A stretch of 64,000 bases of DNA, taken from positions 13,971,019 to 14,035,018 of the forward strand of contig CM049306.1 of NCBI GenBank assembly GCA_026874595.1, given 5' to 3'. Shown one piece after another: positions 1 through 13,529 of the stretch. This stretch comes from Sipunculus nudus. Its lineage: Eukaryota; Annelida; Sipuncula; Golfingiida; Sipunculidae. The notes under the pieces are model-generated. The model was given only the letters and a program-made list of their open reading frames with translations, searched no databases and was not told the origin of the DNA. Numbering within the stretch: position 1 is the stretch's first letter; each line of letters opens with the position of its first letter. A program made the translations under genes and the position numbers.

Positions 1-830
1 CTGAGTTTGATTTCATCCTGATGTGTATGAAAAAAAATATGCCTTGTACTTGTTTTAAATATTCGTTATCATTTAAGAGAGATTTGTTAAATTTCCAGTA
101 GGAAGGATCCCTTTCTGGTTTTTGGTAATTAATATATACGGATATTGCTGTGTGATCAGTAGAAGGATTTGTCTGTAGTTTGCTTGATCTATTTTATTTT
201 TTAATGTTGGATTGATAGATATATAGTCAAGGCGTCTTGCTATGAAAGGATTATTTCTCCTTCAGGTGTAATCCCTACGGTCTGTGTAATGTTCACGCCA
301 TATATCTATCAATCCAAGTTGTTTTATCATATCATTGAAAGCGCTACTCTCTTTTTTTAATATTCCTTCCCTGAAGTAATATCTAAATTTTGATTTATCA
401 CGGAATTAAAATATCTTATCAAGAATATATAGTCCGAGGTGTCAAAGACGCCCATTGTATATGTTCGGAGTTGTTAAAATAAAAGCTAGCTTCTCCGTTG
501 AGTTACATAGAGCGTAAACGTTTATAAGAGTATAGGCACTAATATCTATATGAAAATTAGAGACAAAATACGTTATGATTTTTAAAAAGTACAACTAGAC
601 AAAGTTATTGATAACTTTTCCGAAAAAAAGATTGCTAAACCATTACTATGCTTCGTACCGTTAACATAAAATATTTCCACGCGCCATTCCTTTCTTATCA
701 CATCTATCATTTTATTTTCTCAATACGTTTCATGCAAACATAATATGTCTACCTTGTCAGATTTTGCTCTTGCAAGGATTCTCTCTCTTTTTGTTTTATT
801 TTTTCATTCCACTGCTATTTAACTGATCAC
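1..830 (-). pseudogene. Decayed non-LTR retrotransposon, endonuclease region
   Basis: On the minus strand, broken frames carry pieces typical of an APE-type endonuclease: a segment reading RAKSDKVDILCLHET (the L-C-L-Q-E-T-H-like catalytic Glu motif) near 735-785, a W-R-x-x-I-F-Y-x-N-G-T-x-x-S-N-G-x-A-I-F stretch near 610-690, an N-V-Y-A motif near 510-525 and an R-R-L-D-Y-I motif near 210-235. Stops and frameshifts separate them, so nothing intact is encoded. The motif order fits an L1/Tx1-like LINE (known family features); the exact clade is inferred. The element runs off the left edge, so the reverse transcriptase would lie outside the window. Confidence 0.6.
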
Positions 831-1264
831 TTCCATACTGGAAGTGGCGAAGTTGGTGTGTCCGTATATATTTATTCATTTATTCTGTCCACGGTCCAAG
901 TCGAAAATCCATCTGATCAATACTTAGGTCGGGCGTGAATTGGTCTGTTGTGATTGGAACTGGGATTTATTTGTCGTTTTTTCCAGCGTCATTGTTGAGC
1001 GGTGAGTTAGCCTTTCGATTGTCCTACCTTGCCCCGGCACTGGCAGAGGGTATGGTTTACGGTGTCCTTTCTTAGGTATTTATTGATGTCAGGTGCGGAG
1101 TTCAATCTCTCTCGATGGGCTATGGTCCGCCGTTGACCGGTCTTTTGTTCTCCAGGTAGTGGGTCGAGTTGCCGGTCATCTTTGTTGGAGGAGAGTTGGT
1201 GTTCTCCTGACTCGTTGCTAAGTGAGCATTCTAGATCGCTGGACTTTTACCCGCGGTTACTCAA

Positions 1265-1660
1265 GTAGAGTTTTGCAGCATTGATGCACCTTATCAGGGG
1301 CTAGGTTAAGTTCGAACATGGATGACTTTGACGCATTTTTCAAGGTCACAGCTGCAATAATGCTAAATTGATGTTAACGCAATGACTCTGCTAGGTCAAG
1401 TTCAAACATGGGTGACCTTGACACATTTTTCAAGGTCACAGCTGAGATACTGCTGAATGATGTTAACTCGAAAACAATTTGAGGTACAGTCACCAAAATT
1501 GCAGCATTAATGAACCTTGTTTAGGGCTAGGCCAAGTTGAAACATGGAGACCTTGACTCATTTTTAAGGTCACAGTGGCGATAATGCAAAAATGATTTGA
1601 ACGCAATAACTCGAAAAGAACTGGAGAAACAGTCACCAAACTTGCAGCATTTTCTTTTCC
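1265..1660. repeat. Imperfect tandem repeat with TCAAGGTCA inverted motifs
   Basis: About three degenerate units begin with GCAGCATT at about 1275, 1500 and 1642. Each carries a TGACCTTGACNCATTTTT core followed by CAAGGTCACAG, so TGACCTTGA and TCAAGGTCA face each other across a short A/T spacer. No coding capacity is seen. Confidence 0.7.
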
Positions 1661-2737
1661 TGACAACAGATAGTCCTGTACTGGACATTTTCCAGTGTTT
1701 ATTTTGGAATATTCATCCACGAATCAATTAATGACAAATATTATCAAAACTGCAGAGGCACCAAAAAAGCGTATCAGTCGACACCGACAGGAACCGGAAC
1801 AAATTTGGAGGTGGCTGATTGCTTATCTGCAGAAGATTAAAAGGTCACTAGTTGCAAAACGCGTACGGTATTTTTTTAAAGGGTTAAAAGGATATCTTTA
1901 ATTAATGGATGTCAGATATCGGAATAGGCCCCTTTAAACAAAGTGATTTTCGTGACTGGAAGACGCGTGCATGTTTGACATGTCTCGGTTTTATGATATG
2001 ACAAGTCTGGTAGGACCATGAGATTTCACTTGAATCTTTGTGTGATTTCGAGCTTGTGGGTTATTAAGTACTCTAAGAGCAGACACACAGAGAAGAAATG
2101 CCAGTTCACTAGGTGGAATGATAGATGATTTCCGCACAGCATGCGTTTTGATACACGTAATATATTCGGTTACGAATTATCTTTGTTAACCTTTATAAAA
2201 CATTGTCATCTCGTAACAAACCACTCAATTCTCTCGAATGAGTCCGTACATGCTGATACACTTAAGTAACCCAGTCCCAGTGACACCCTAATGATCAATT
2301 TCGGCCACATATCAAATGTTAAGGCTTTCCATTACAGATAACGATATTGGCAATTATCTCTAGAATGCATACGCCATCTTTAGTTTTTTTTCTACTTTAT
2401 GGGATGTTGCCATACTGTATCACATTTATATTTACTTCCAGACTGCCCTTTGGTGGTTTTCCTGCCCATTGTCTTTAATTTAGGGTCAAGCTATCATATA
2501 AAGACTAACGAAACAGCGTCAGTAAAATTCATCTCCGCTTCCAAGCCTATGATAGGAAAGCGTCCTTTGTCCGAAATCAGGATGAGAGGTTCACTTACGA
2601 CTGATAGGCCCTCGCGTTTGCTGCTTTGTTTTAGCCGCTGATTTGTATCGCTAGATTCTCAGGTATCACCACGTGGGCTCCATAGTTTTTTTTTTTTTTT
2701 TAGTATTTTTATACCTCAGCTACACAGAAAGCAAGGC

Positions 2738-3362
2738 TGTTACGACCCATAATGTAATAATCGGCCCATAATGTAATAACGGCCCATATTGTAATAAAAA
2801 CGACCCATAATGTAATAATGGCCCATAATGTAATAAAAAAACGGCCCATATTGTAATAACCATACCCTGCCCATATTGTAATAAAAACGCAAGTGGGTAA
2901 AACTTGTAAAAAAATGCAGTTTAGATGATTATGATTAAATATACGTAGCATAAATGTTATCTGTTTCAATGGATTTCCATTATGACTGCATTCAATATAC
3001 CAATGAGGAACCAAAATGGCTGTCATTTTAGAAGGTATTCTCAAAACACATATCGCCTGTTAGATTTGGGATTCATTCTTGAGCTTAAACATGTGCTATT
3101 TCAATATGGGCTGTTTTTCCCACTTCCCGTTTTATTACAATATGGGTAGGGTATGATTATTACAATATGGGTCGTTTTTATAACAATATGGGCCGTTAAT
3201 ACAATATTGGCCGTTTTTTATTACACTATGGGCCGTTATTACAGTATGGACCAGTTTTATTACAATATGGGCAGGGTATGATTATTACATTAAGGGTCGT
3301 TTTTATTACAATATGGGCCGTTATTACATTACGGGCCGGTTATTACAATATGGGTCGTAACA
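2738..3362. mobile_element. Foldback-like element with minisatellite arms
   Basis: Both ends are TGTTACGACCCAT in inverted orientation. The left arm (about 2738-2890) is a tandem array of a roughly 17-18 bp unit, CGGCCCATATTGTAATA. The right arm (about 3115-3362) is the same array on the other strand, with a unique spacer of about 225 bp between them. The 5-bp direct repeat AAGGC lies immediately outside at 2733-2737 and 3363-3367, as expected for a target-site duplication. No transposase frame is inside, so it is non-autonomous. Confidence 0.75.
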
Positions 3363-3641
3363 AAGGCCATTCTCATCTTGGGAAATCAGTTTTTTACTTT
3401 TTCACAGGTCGTATGGTAACCATTAATTCTGTATTTATTATACTATGCAATGTATATTTACACCCTATCATACAATAACTTCAAAAAAGTTGGCAAAAGG
3501 CATTTAGTCAAATATTTATTTCCTTCATGTCTGATAAAATGTAAGTTTGATGTTTTATTGTCACAAGACGGGTTTAGTCCATTGTCACTTAATGTTAATA
3601 TTCCAATACCACTTTGCCACATATAAGCAATAGTATTTGAG

Positions 3642-4836
3642 CAGTGGCTTCACTTTATCTTCAAGTGTGGGGTATGGCTCGGTGTGGAAGGGTTATGGAA
3701 GTTGGAACTATTTTTTTTAAATACATTTTATCATCTCTGTGAAATATTTCAAATATATCACAATTAAATAAAAGGATTTCAAAATAAGGTATTATGTTAA
3801 GCTAATGAATGGAACCAATGTATGAAAATTTAATTTTCAATATATTTCATTTCCAATATATAAATACCATTCTCTGAATAACAGGGGTGATTATATTGAC
3901 CACCCCCCTTGCTAAAAGTGGGGGGTGGGGTTACAGATGTCTCTTATGTATGCAGCAATCTTACATGTGTATGTGCAGCGCTAGCATTGCCCGTTGCCAT
4001 GGGAGACACGCCAGCTGGCCAGGCCGACGCGAGGGGTCTGACTTGTAAACACAGCGGTCATGCAAGTCTGGGGCTTTCTCGCCTGGGCGGCCAGCGTGTG
4101 AGCCCTGATATGTAGAAATACAGCGTTCTTTGTTCGAGATGTTTCCTGTAACGTGTGTAATGTTAGTTTCTTTGTTCGGGATTGTCGGGAAATGAAAAGT
4201 TCCCGGCTTGAGGTGAAAGTTATAAATAATTGGCTGTGTTTTAGAGCCAGAGAGGTGAAAAATATTCCAGCGGACACAGAAGAGTGTAAGTCAGTTTGTG
4301 GACCTTTTCCGATAATGGCGGCAGTTATAGATTTTCTTCTAAATATGTGACGGATCTTATATAGTCTTCAGTTTGCTTTCGGAATTATAACAAGAACTTC
4401 ACTTTCGGATCACAACAAATTGATTTTGTGATTGAACTGGACTGTTATTCTCTGTGAAGATTTATGTGAACTGTTCATCTGGATTATATGCTTTAAAGGA
4501 CTTGTTGTCGCTGTGACAGTGGTGGTATCCAGGCACTGTACACTTTATTTATATACTTGTATTGATTTACTGTTGTATTGTTTTTTACTGTGTAATTGTA
4601 TTGATTTAGTGTATTTTAATGTTAGGATTGTTTTAAGAATAAATTATAATTATTTGTTAACAAAAAACCACTGACTTCTTTATTCATTCCCCTAGACATT
4701 TCACGCTGCCTAGTGTTACAGAATCTGATTTTTTTTTATCTCTAGAACAAAATTTATGATCGTCAAGACTACGTGATCTGTTGATATTAGGTTCCATTAC
4801 AGGGGGATGTATACACCCTGTGTATTGACGCCCCTG
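3642..4836 (+). mobile_element. hAT-type MITE, interrupted by a solo LTR
   Basis: It begins CAGTGGCTTCACTTTATC and ends TATTGACGCCCCTG, imperfect inverted termini of the CAG...CTG kind typical of hAT elements. A perfect 8-bp duplication TATTTGAG flanks it at 3634-3641 and 4837-4844, the hAT hallmark. The body resembles copies at 20918-21354, 41439-41745 and 55663-56021. The 3929-4801 stretch is foreign to those copies and is a nested LTR, so the MITE itself is only about 320 bp. Confidence 0.85.
3929..4801 (+). mobile_element. Solo LTR, copy 1 (nested in hAT MITE)
   Basis: It matches, in the opposite orientation, the LTR-like element at 13530-14321 along most of its length. Shared features in order are a start resembling TGTTACAGRTG (here GGTTACAG), a TATA-like GTTATAAATAATTGG near 4217, an AATAAA at 4638-4643, a conserved tail GTGTTACAGAATCTGATT near 4713 and the end TTAGGTTCCATTACA at 4801. 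No gag-pol frame is present. A clear duplication at this copy cannot be read because the target is G-rich. Short reading frames inside are not considered genes. Confidence 0.7.
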
Positions 4837-4844
4837 TATTTGAG

Positions 4845-7094
4845 CTTAACATTCCCATATCTGGACTTTAAAGGCGGGAAAAATACCGAGCATATCATAA
4901 GGTGGTTTATTTGCCATAAGATTTTTACGTCATTTTGCGAAGGATCTGTTGCAGCGTCATCTATTAGACACTCCGTGTATCCACCGGGTGAACTCTCCTT
5001 ATGATAAACCCGTCCCCGACTAATGTCGCGCGGACCTGTCCCGGCACATGATCGGGTAAAATGCTAGTAATTTTAAAGTGGTGAAGGCTGATTGACTGGT
5101 GAATGTATGGAGGCAATTTTGCACATAGTCACAACACTCAATACTCTTTTATTGATCCCTTTTTGTGCGGAGTCATGCATTTTCCAGACATAAGAACAAG
5201 TGCCCCAATTACCATATTTTATTCATTATTATGTCATTTTTACACATTCAAGAACATCACACGTCTATCTTTGGTATGTGAGGGACGCTTCCCATTTTTC
5301 AGAAATAAATTCAGACGTCAGTATGACCGTTAGGATAACATCCGTTTGCCAGATGTTTACCATCATGGCACAGCAAGCAACCAATCTATTTGCCATCTAT
5401 AATTAAACCCGTCACCCGGGGGGGGGGGGGAGGCTTTGTTCAGAACTACTTTACTAGAGGTCAATATCCTCTGCTTTCAGTAACTGAAAAGAGTGAAACC
5501 TAGTGACCAATTATATGATAACTGAGTCATTAAAATATGCCAGTGGCTCCCATCACTTCCATTGAGATTGTATAAAATTCATGTTTCCCTGCGCATATTA
5601 ATGGGTCGGCCTGTATTTCGATAATATATTCGAGTTCCACCAGGACATTAGGTTGGCCCCCACCGAGTAATAAGTATTTTAAAAGAGACATCTGCCAAAA
5701 GACTATTTACTGTAATTTACGTTAGGTACTATTAATAGTCAGATTGGAAAAGGAACTTTCAATGACACTTGTAAAAATAATGAAACAATTAAATATATTT
5801 ATGGAGAGGCAAATTTATAAGATAGTTGTTCGCAAAAAATCTGGACATCAGATATCGTGTCCTTATAAATTTATAATGCATCAGTCAGCGTAATTGTATC
5901 ACTGATTTAACTGAAGTACATGAATTATAATGGGTTTTTTTACTGGCATGAAATCGAAGTATTTTATTTCACAATCTGTCTGCTGCGCTTTAATTAAACT
6001 CTGAATCTATAATCTATACTTCATGTAAATAAAACTTGTCTTAAAACATAAACTGGACTTAAAACTGGACTATACATTTTTTATTTTGTTATTCCCGAAC
6101 AAGTCAGCTCTCAGCTGTTGTTTGCATGCCCGCACGAACTATACAACATAAAGCGGCATATTTTTTTCTGTTGTATATTATGGAACCTAATTCCAAATAT
6201 GTAATGTATCCATATCCAATTAATAACAAGAACTATCGTGGACATAAAGAATCATTTGTGTGATTTGTGTAACAGAAAGAAATGAAGAAAATGTGTACAT
6301 GATACCATATGTAAATAGGAATTACAGATTTCCTATGGGACTATTCCTTTCCTTCGATTTAGAGGAGTTGACATTACCTTTCATCAGGTACTTTGAGCTT
6401 CACATGTTTGTTTATCTGTAAACTGTTACACAGCATCCAAACCAATTCATCATAACTGGCGCCTTTAACAGAAATGTGGCAAAAGTTATCCAAAACACAT
6501 AAAAAAAACGTTACTGGCAAGACGTATTGGATAAAATATCTCCGTGCAATTGTCATATTTATAATATTTATAATATGAGACCTTTGCCTTCAATTTTTTT
6601 CCTTGAAGACTGGGTACGTTTTAATGTTTTGCTTCAGTGATTGTTATGCCTGGAAGAAACATTTACTTTATTTTAAAATATCACGATTCATGCTGTAGAT
6701 TGTACGTTACAAGATTATGATAGAGAAATATCGTCTTTGTACTGGGGTGATTTACGCATATAAGATATTTTTAAAAATTTTGCAATAGTACCTTTTGAAT
6801 AGAAATCTTGCTTAAATATTATTGTTTTATGTGGTTTTTTATTCAGGTTAAACACAGCGACAAAGGAAAACATTAATTGTGGCAGACCATTTGTTTCCTA
6901 GAATTATGTGTGTGCAGCTTGCACGTCCACAGAGTTCAATCCTTTTTTCTCCAGAACTGATTACCTTTACAAGAATTTTCTTTATATAACTATCTTCACA
7001 CAAGGCCAAAGTCTGGGCCAGACGAAATATGGCGATAATACAAAAACTGTAAATCAGACTTACTACGTGCAATAAAAACTTTTAGCAGAGATAT
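4845..7094. other. No gene seen; A/T-rich intergenic DNA
   Basis: Only short chance frames and a G12 run at about 5419-5430 are visible. No splice-bounded exon or recognisable repeat boundary was identified. Confidence 0.5.
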
Positions 7095-7165
7095 CAGTGG
7101 CGTATCCAGGATTTGAAAAAAGAGGGGGCGCACCTCCAATGTCGGGAAGGGTGCTGTTCTGCGTC
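7095..7165 (+). mobile_element. hAT MITE 5' end fragment
   Basis: It starts CAGTGGCGTATCCAGGAT followed by a G-rich segment, like the termini of the other hAT-like MITEs here. The matching 3' terminus was not found, so it is treated as a fragment. Confidence 0.45.
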
Positions 7166-7336
7166 TTTTAGACATGTCATATATTTAGACATGTTATATA
7201 TATATATATGGAAGTGTCATTAAAAGATAAATAGTCACACATAATGTTGTATGAAATATTCAAAAGATCATAAACGCGCATATATTATACTTACATGAAC
7301 AATATTTGTTTGTTCTGAATATATATATATAGTAAC

Positions 7337-7337
<1 letters not shown>

Positions 7338-7384
<47 letters not shown>
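7338..7384. repeat. (TA)n microsatellite
   Basis: Uninterrupted TA dinucleotides of about 47 bp, with a shorter TA run just upstream at 7317-7331. Confidence 0.95.
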
Positions 7385-7385
<1 letters not shown>

Positions 7386-8093
7386 TGATCAATCATTACT
7401 AAGATTATACTGAAAGTAAGCATATAGAAGCAAGCATATTTAAACTTGTTTGAACATACTGCGTGGCAGTAAAATTGTCTCCAACTAAGCATATCAAATA
7501 TTGTTAGTTCGTGAATTATTATTATGCTAAACAATTAAGATTTTATTTTTGTATGGTATATAATTCAAGTTGTTAATTATATTAACCATGGGGCCCTCAT
7601 CTGTATTTAATGCATTATTTGAACAACAGAAATATACATGCATCAAGAAGTGTAGTGTTGTAACTTAATTGTATTTTTGAAGTAAAAAATGGTCAACGCA
7701 CATACAAAAGAACTGAAATGGGTTTACGATTATGTCACTGAATCTGTCAAACCAACGGCATCTATTTTTAGTGAAGCTTCTGATAATGAATTCCATAATA
7801 TCGGTCTTTGGTCGATAAATTATTTTTGCATCAATTCAGTTCGAACAGGAGCCAGATGGAATTGAAAAATAATAAAGATAGTCTCACTTCAGGTAATTAA
7901 AGTACTTTAAAAATGCAGCATTCAAACATCAAGCCGGGTCATCCAGCTCCAGGGACCGTGGCTGGGCAGTTAGAGATGCTTTTAATGACCCCAGAATCAA
8001 GAAACCTGAAGGTTTTGTATAGTCCCGATGGGTATTCCAAGGTAAATGTCCAAAATGAGGCATAGCAGGCCTCCAGTGAAAGTACAAATAACT

Positions 8094-8095
<2 letters not shown>

Positions 8096-8134
<39 letters not shown>
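8096..8134. repeat. (TA)n microsatellite
   Basis: Uninterrupted TA dinucleotides. Confidence 0.95.
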
Positions 8135-8137
<3 letters not shown>

Positions 8138-8737
8138 ATTACTGGGTTGTTGTTGTACTCACTTGTTTACTTTAAAGAGAAGTCCTTGAAACTTTAACAC
8201 AGTTTATTTTTGTTGAACACCACACTTACAGCTTCACAGTTGAACAATACAGATCTATACCAGTTCCTGTTGACATTATGAATCGCATTCCGGTTGTACA
8301 TAGAAGTTACATATTTCAATTAAATGTGATGCACACTGTTACAGACTCCTGGCGAACATTTAGATTACACATTTCGGCTGTAGCTTAAGCATCACAGTGT
8401 CACAGATACTTAACAGAACATAACAATCGAAGGAGGCAGCTCTTCGTTTGCATTGATGGTCATAACTTCTGTTGTTGAGATGGAGATCCACTTTTTACTT
8501 AAATATATTATTCCGAGCAAGCAGCCAGTTCCATCCTAGTATGCCATTATATAATATATAATATAATATAGCTGTTTACAAAATCTGAAAGGTTCAAGTC
8601 TGTCTTATGAGCGATGGTAAACTTAATTGCCTGGTGAATCATAATCCCAGAACATATTAATTAACTTTGAACCCCTTTCAGACAACATATGTATAGCTTC
8701 ACTGACAGATAATAAAAAGTCTACATGAACACCTCTG

Positions 8738-8739
<2 letters not shown>

Positions 8740-8782
<43 letters not shown>
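8740..8782. repeat. (TA)n microsatellite
   Basis: Uninterrupted TA dinucleotides. Confidence 0.95.
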
Positions 8783-8785
<3 letters not shown>

Positions 8786-8999
8786 GCATGTTAGTCTGTA
8801 TAGTCGAAGTGATAATAAATAAGTTATTCTATCTGAAAGGCTTCACTCTTACTCTTTATATGTAGAGACACAGGATTCTAAACATTGTAGTTTAAAATGA
8901 TTGGTCTTGAAAATCATTCTCTTTATGTCAATAATTTTCAACATTTTCTCCATTTTTGTTCGATCTTTGGATTTCTAAATATATGTGTATATTATAGAT

Positions 9000-11900
9000 G
9001 TATTATTTCATGATGCTTTTGAGAGATACCGTTTTCAATGCATATTTGGATGAAACTTTGTCATGGAAATGAAGTAAAAGTAATATATTTTAGAACACAA
9101 GTTTGGCTCAGCAGTACTCACTAGTTTTTAACTTGAACGTGACTGATGGTCGCATACGTAACTCTACCTTTTAATCAAAGAGACGAGCAGGGAGCAGTGA
9201 TACACTGACGCGTATAGTAACAGTAATAAGTGTCATTTGATCCATTCAACCGGATCAATTTACTGATTACTGGTCTGGGGAATAGTTGTTGGCCCGGTCT
9301 ATTCATGAGGGGGCTTCCTCATTTCCGTTTTTCGATTTACGAATAAATATTTAATTTAACGATTAGGATAAGAGCAACAGCATGCGTATGAATTGATATT
9401 TGGAAAGGACAGTAATACCTCGCCCTGCTTAATGTAGCCATCAAATAATTGTTCTGTTTTGGTGTGTATGTGCTTAATGTTAGAGCGTATATCATGCCGA
9501 TCTGTAGCATGATGGACATGAACCGGTAATTGGGAGAACAGTTAAATATATGATACGCAGAAAGTTAATATTGTCATCAATTTATATATGAAAGAAAAGC
9601 TTTCATAAAGTAGGAGTGTTCAGTCTTCCATCGTATTTTATTTTGAGATATGCACTCAAAAGGTTTAAGAAATATTACAGTATATTATCATTAATCATCA
9701 TGATTATTAATCATAATCATTATTTACTCATTTGAGGCGTAAATCTTTGTAAAATACAAGCAAACTGACAGACTGAAGATGTTTACGCTCTAGCGAAATT
9801 TAGAACCAACGCCCTTGGCGCTCCTTTAGCTATAGAATTTTGAAATTTATTTGAGCCGATAGACGTGATGCCACACAAACAAAGAAGTGAACCGCGAGAC
9901 TGCCATCGTATACCCGTACCCAGGAAAGCTTGAGTACAGACAAACTATATTATTTCAGTTTAAATCAGTTTGGTATATCGTCATCGGACACACAAGCACT
10001 GCTAAAATTTAAAAGTAAGTCTACCATTTCAAATTTTTCGTAATGTTTGTTTATACAGTAATCAAATCTTTTCAAACCTTTTCTCAAGCGATTTCTGTTG
10101 ACTATGACAGAAAAGAACTGTTCGTACTGCGACAAGGAAAGATTATTTTGTTATATATCAAATTACTTAAGTAAATAACAGTTTTTCCCTAAAGAAGAAG
10201 TTTCTGGCATGTCTCTCTTTTCATTCAGTACCGAAACCCCCCCGCTTGCTCCCTGGATCCCAAAAGGGCAAAAGTTACGCGCAGTGCACATGCTCATGGA
10301 AAAAGTCTGTCGAGGGAAATCCGACATTTTTATTCATCGCTCCTTGCTTGAAGACGTCGATTTTAGTATATAGTTTTGACGGTTTCAGCGCCAAATGTAT
10401 TGTTTGTTTGGTACACCATACAGTAAATCAACTCAAATCTTAAAGCAACACCTATTTGCTACAAAGCGCCTCTTTTCATAAGTCATGTTACTTGTATAAC
10501 CATTCAAACGTATTGAAATGTTAAAGCTACGGAAAAACAAACCCAAAGATAGCAAAATACGTCTTAGAACACATGCACAGACAAATAGTGGCAAATTGAA
10601 CCTACAACTAACTTTGCAGACAGGGAAAAATTCAAGAAATAGCTCTGAACCATCCTGGTAACATCAGAGACAGTGCCCCACAAGGCACCTCACCAAGAGT
10701 ACAGCTATAGAAGCACCAAACGGTCAAGGAAAATGTTTACTTTGCTGCAGAGCGCTTAATATTTCATCCCTGGCGGCGATCACCGGCAAAGCTGTTAGAA
10801 CTACTTACCTCGTGTCCATAGAAACCAGGGCAATAATGTAGCATTGAAATTGTACAAAGAAAACTCGCAGTTAAATGTCAGAGACAGAAGAACATTGACC
10901 GTCCGCTGTCAGGTCACGGCACATTTACAATAATCCAGTTGTACAAGGAAGCTCCCGGTTATAGAGGGCCAAGGGAATTACTGCGGGTAATTTTAAATAT
11001 TTGTTTTACATATACATGAACTTAAGGTGAACATCGCGTGAAAACAGGTATCCGTGAAGATCTAACTGGACCCAGCATGTTTTAGGCCTATATACTTGCT
11101 TTTTCAAACAGAATGAGCTTGTACCAGTACCGGGGATAATCCCTGTTTCAGTTTATCATTTTCCTGTGGAGTCCGGATATGAGGCTATAGGAAACCAACA
11201 TTATAATCCTTTTTTTTTGCATACTAAATATTGAATACGAAGGGGAATATTCTGTTGTCAAACGTATTACATATCCCATAATATTATCATGTAACAGGCT
11301 TAAGAAAAACTTTCCTAACAGCAAACAATTTTTTATTAATTTCCCACGAACACTAACGGTTAGAGAATGTCTAATACATGCACCATTACTTATCCACTGC
11401 AGAGGACACGCTCGACTCTGCATTGCCATTAGTAGAGGAAACTCCCTACTGATAAAAATGTTAGGATCTGAAGTGTATTCGGGTGTAGGTAAAAACCAGG
11501 GCAACCACGGCCTGGTGCAGGTCTGCTCCAGGAAATCCAACGTCTCTTCCTGGTTCAGTGACGGATATTGATAGCCATATCATAGGTGGTCCTCGTGACA
11601 ATTTTCAGGTCCATGACAAGACAACGGGAGGACCTTTGCAGACCTGTGGAAGACTAGTAACAAAAATTTATTTTTTAATATTCAAGTGAAGATGGCGCTT
11701 GAGCTTGTCACAGCGCATAGCCGAAGCTATGTCTGCACCGCTCCCTCGACCAGAAGTTTATCCGGCAGTTATCTGGCAAATAGCCTGCAGTTAACCTTAG
11801 CAGACCGAAAACCCGCCATCCGTTTGCAATTCCTCGGATGGAGTCGATTTCTCCTTCGGTTAATCCTTGAATGGCTTGGAGGGGTTTATTCGGGGAAGAG

Positions 11901-12581
11901 ACTTCAGCTGTAAGTCCTAACTCAGACACACACAATGTGTTATAGGAAATAGAACAGTCAGGGACATGAATGAAAGGAAATCAACGGCGACATATTACTT
12001 CACAACTGTTTATATTTAAATGATTAATTGTTCATGTGGAGCAAAGTGGAAAGCTCAATGTGTCCATTTTGTAATAAAAAAAAGAAAATGTCAAGTATTT
12101 ATTCCATGAGTGTGAAGTGGTGAGACAGTTTTTGAATGGTGTATTGAAGTTTTCAACTAGACGATGACCTGAAGAATTAAAAACAATCTTATTCTAGGAT
12201 TACCGGAGAGTACAAGCTAGCAATCCTCACTCGATATTTTATTTACAAAATAATTAGATTTGTGTTTTTTAACATATGAAATATTTAGAATGTAAGGAAA
12301 TAACTTTAAATCAGAAAAAAATATTCAAAGATAGATAAAGCTGTGGAATTCAATTAAAAGCCTTGTTAAGAGAAAAAAATTATGAGACATGATCATTTGG
12401 TGAACAGGTAAATATTTTGTTGTGGTAGTTTGTCCAGTGTTTTTTGTTTCGTTATGTACTTTTTTATGTATATGTATGTGATTATATTGTTGTTGTTGTT
12501 AAAAAAAGAAAATATGGGTATATCAAAAGAAAAATAGCGAAACAAACAACCGGAGAGGCAAAACAAAATAAAACAAAATGG
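9000..12581. other. No supported gene; intergenic
   Basis: The longest frame is 130 codons at 11148-11540 on the minus strand. It has no recognisable domain, and its length alone is not convincing in 64 kb. A G/C-richer patch at 11690-11930 is open on both strands, also without a family match. Confidence 0.45.
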
Positions 12582-13529
12582 GCTGTTAACAGACCTTGGG
12601 TCAATTCTGGAATGAACTGGATTTGAATTAGGGAAAACCAAAGGAATTGGAATTGAATTAAAAGGTGAAAATTAAATGAATTGGAATTGAAGTTTACAAG
12701 CTGCATTGATCTTAATTGATTGGCAAAAGTTCCACCTCTCATATTTTCCTAGGTGTCGCTCATTGGAAGTTGCTCAAAGTCAGTTTGAAGATCCCTTATG
12801 CAGTATATGGTTGGAGTAAAACACAAACGCCCCTAACGGGTGAAACGAAGCTCTTTGTAACAGCTTAAATGCTCCCTTATCACTGTTCCTGAACTGTTTG
12901 TATCAACAAATTCAGCACACCAGAGATGTAATTATTATATGATATTTAAAGTTATATTTATATATATATAATATATAAAATTTTCAGAATTTCAAAGTAG
13001 TAGTGATAGTAATATAATAGACGTAAAACTAACTTTAATAGTAATGATAATAGAATAAGAGAAATTATGTATTACCTTCTATTACTTCCCATTCCCTGCT
13101 TGTTACCAGAGAACTGTGACTTAGGTATTGTGTTGCATATTCTAGTTGGGATAATAGTCAGATGAATCGTTTTGATAATTTTGTTGTACATTAATATGGA
13201 GTATCATGTTTAGAAAATGGCGTGATATTGGTTAAAGAACACACGTTTCTCGTTAGATGTTACTTTCAGGGCAGTTTAGTTGTTAGACGGAGCAGCCTCT
13301 GTATTGCGATCACTAGTGTTTGTGGTTGATTTCATGAAGTGGAAGTCCACCTGTGTAAGTTAGGTTTTCTCACACTCGTTTCCTTTTTAATATTCGCGCT
13401 TTGATTGACTGTCGGCGTTATTTGGAGTAATGATCGGGAGTTGTGACGTCTTGAGGCATTTATAAGGAGTGCAGTGGGACTTTTTCGGCACAAGGGCCCC
13501 TTTCAGCGTACCGGTGAGGTATAGACTGA

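Noticed and set aside
2709-3478. Frames of 66-111 codons around the GGCCCATATTG repeats
   Set aside because: They arise from the foldback element's arms.
6848-7072. Signal-peptide-like minus-strand frame with Cys residues
   Set aside because: It begins at TTG, not ATG, and the splice signals around it are weak and would change the frame.
11148-11540. 130-codon minus-strand frame
   Set aside because: No domain, no signal peptide and no splice or promoter context; a frame of this length can arise by chance in 64 kb.
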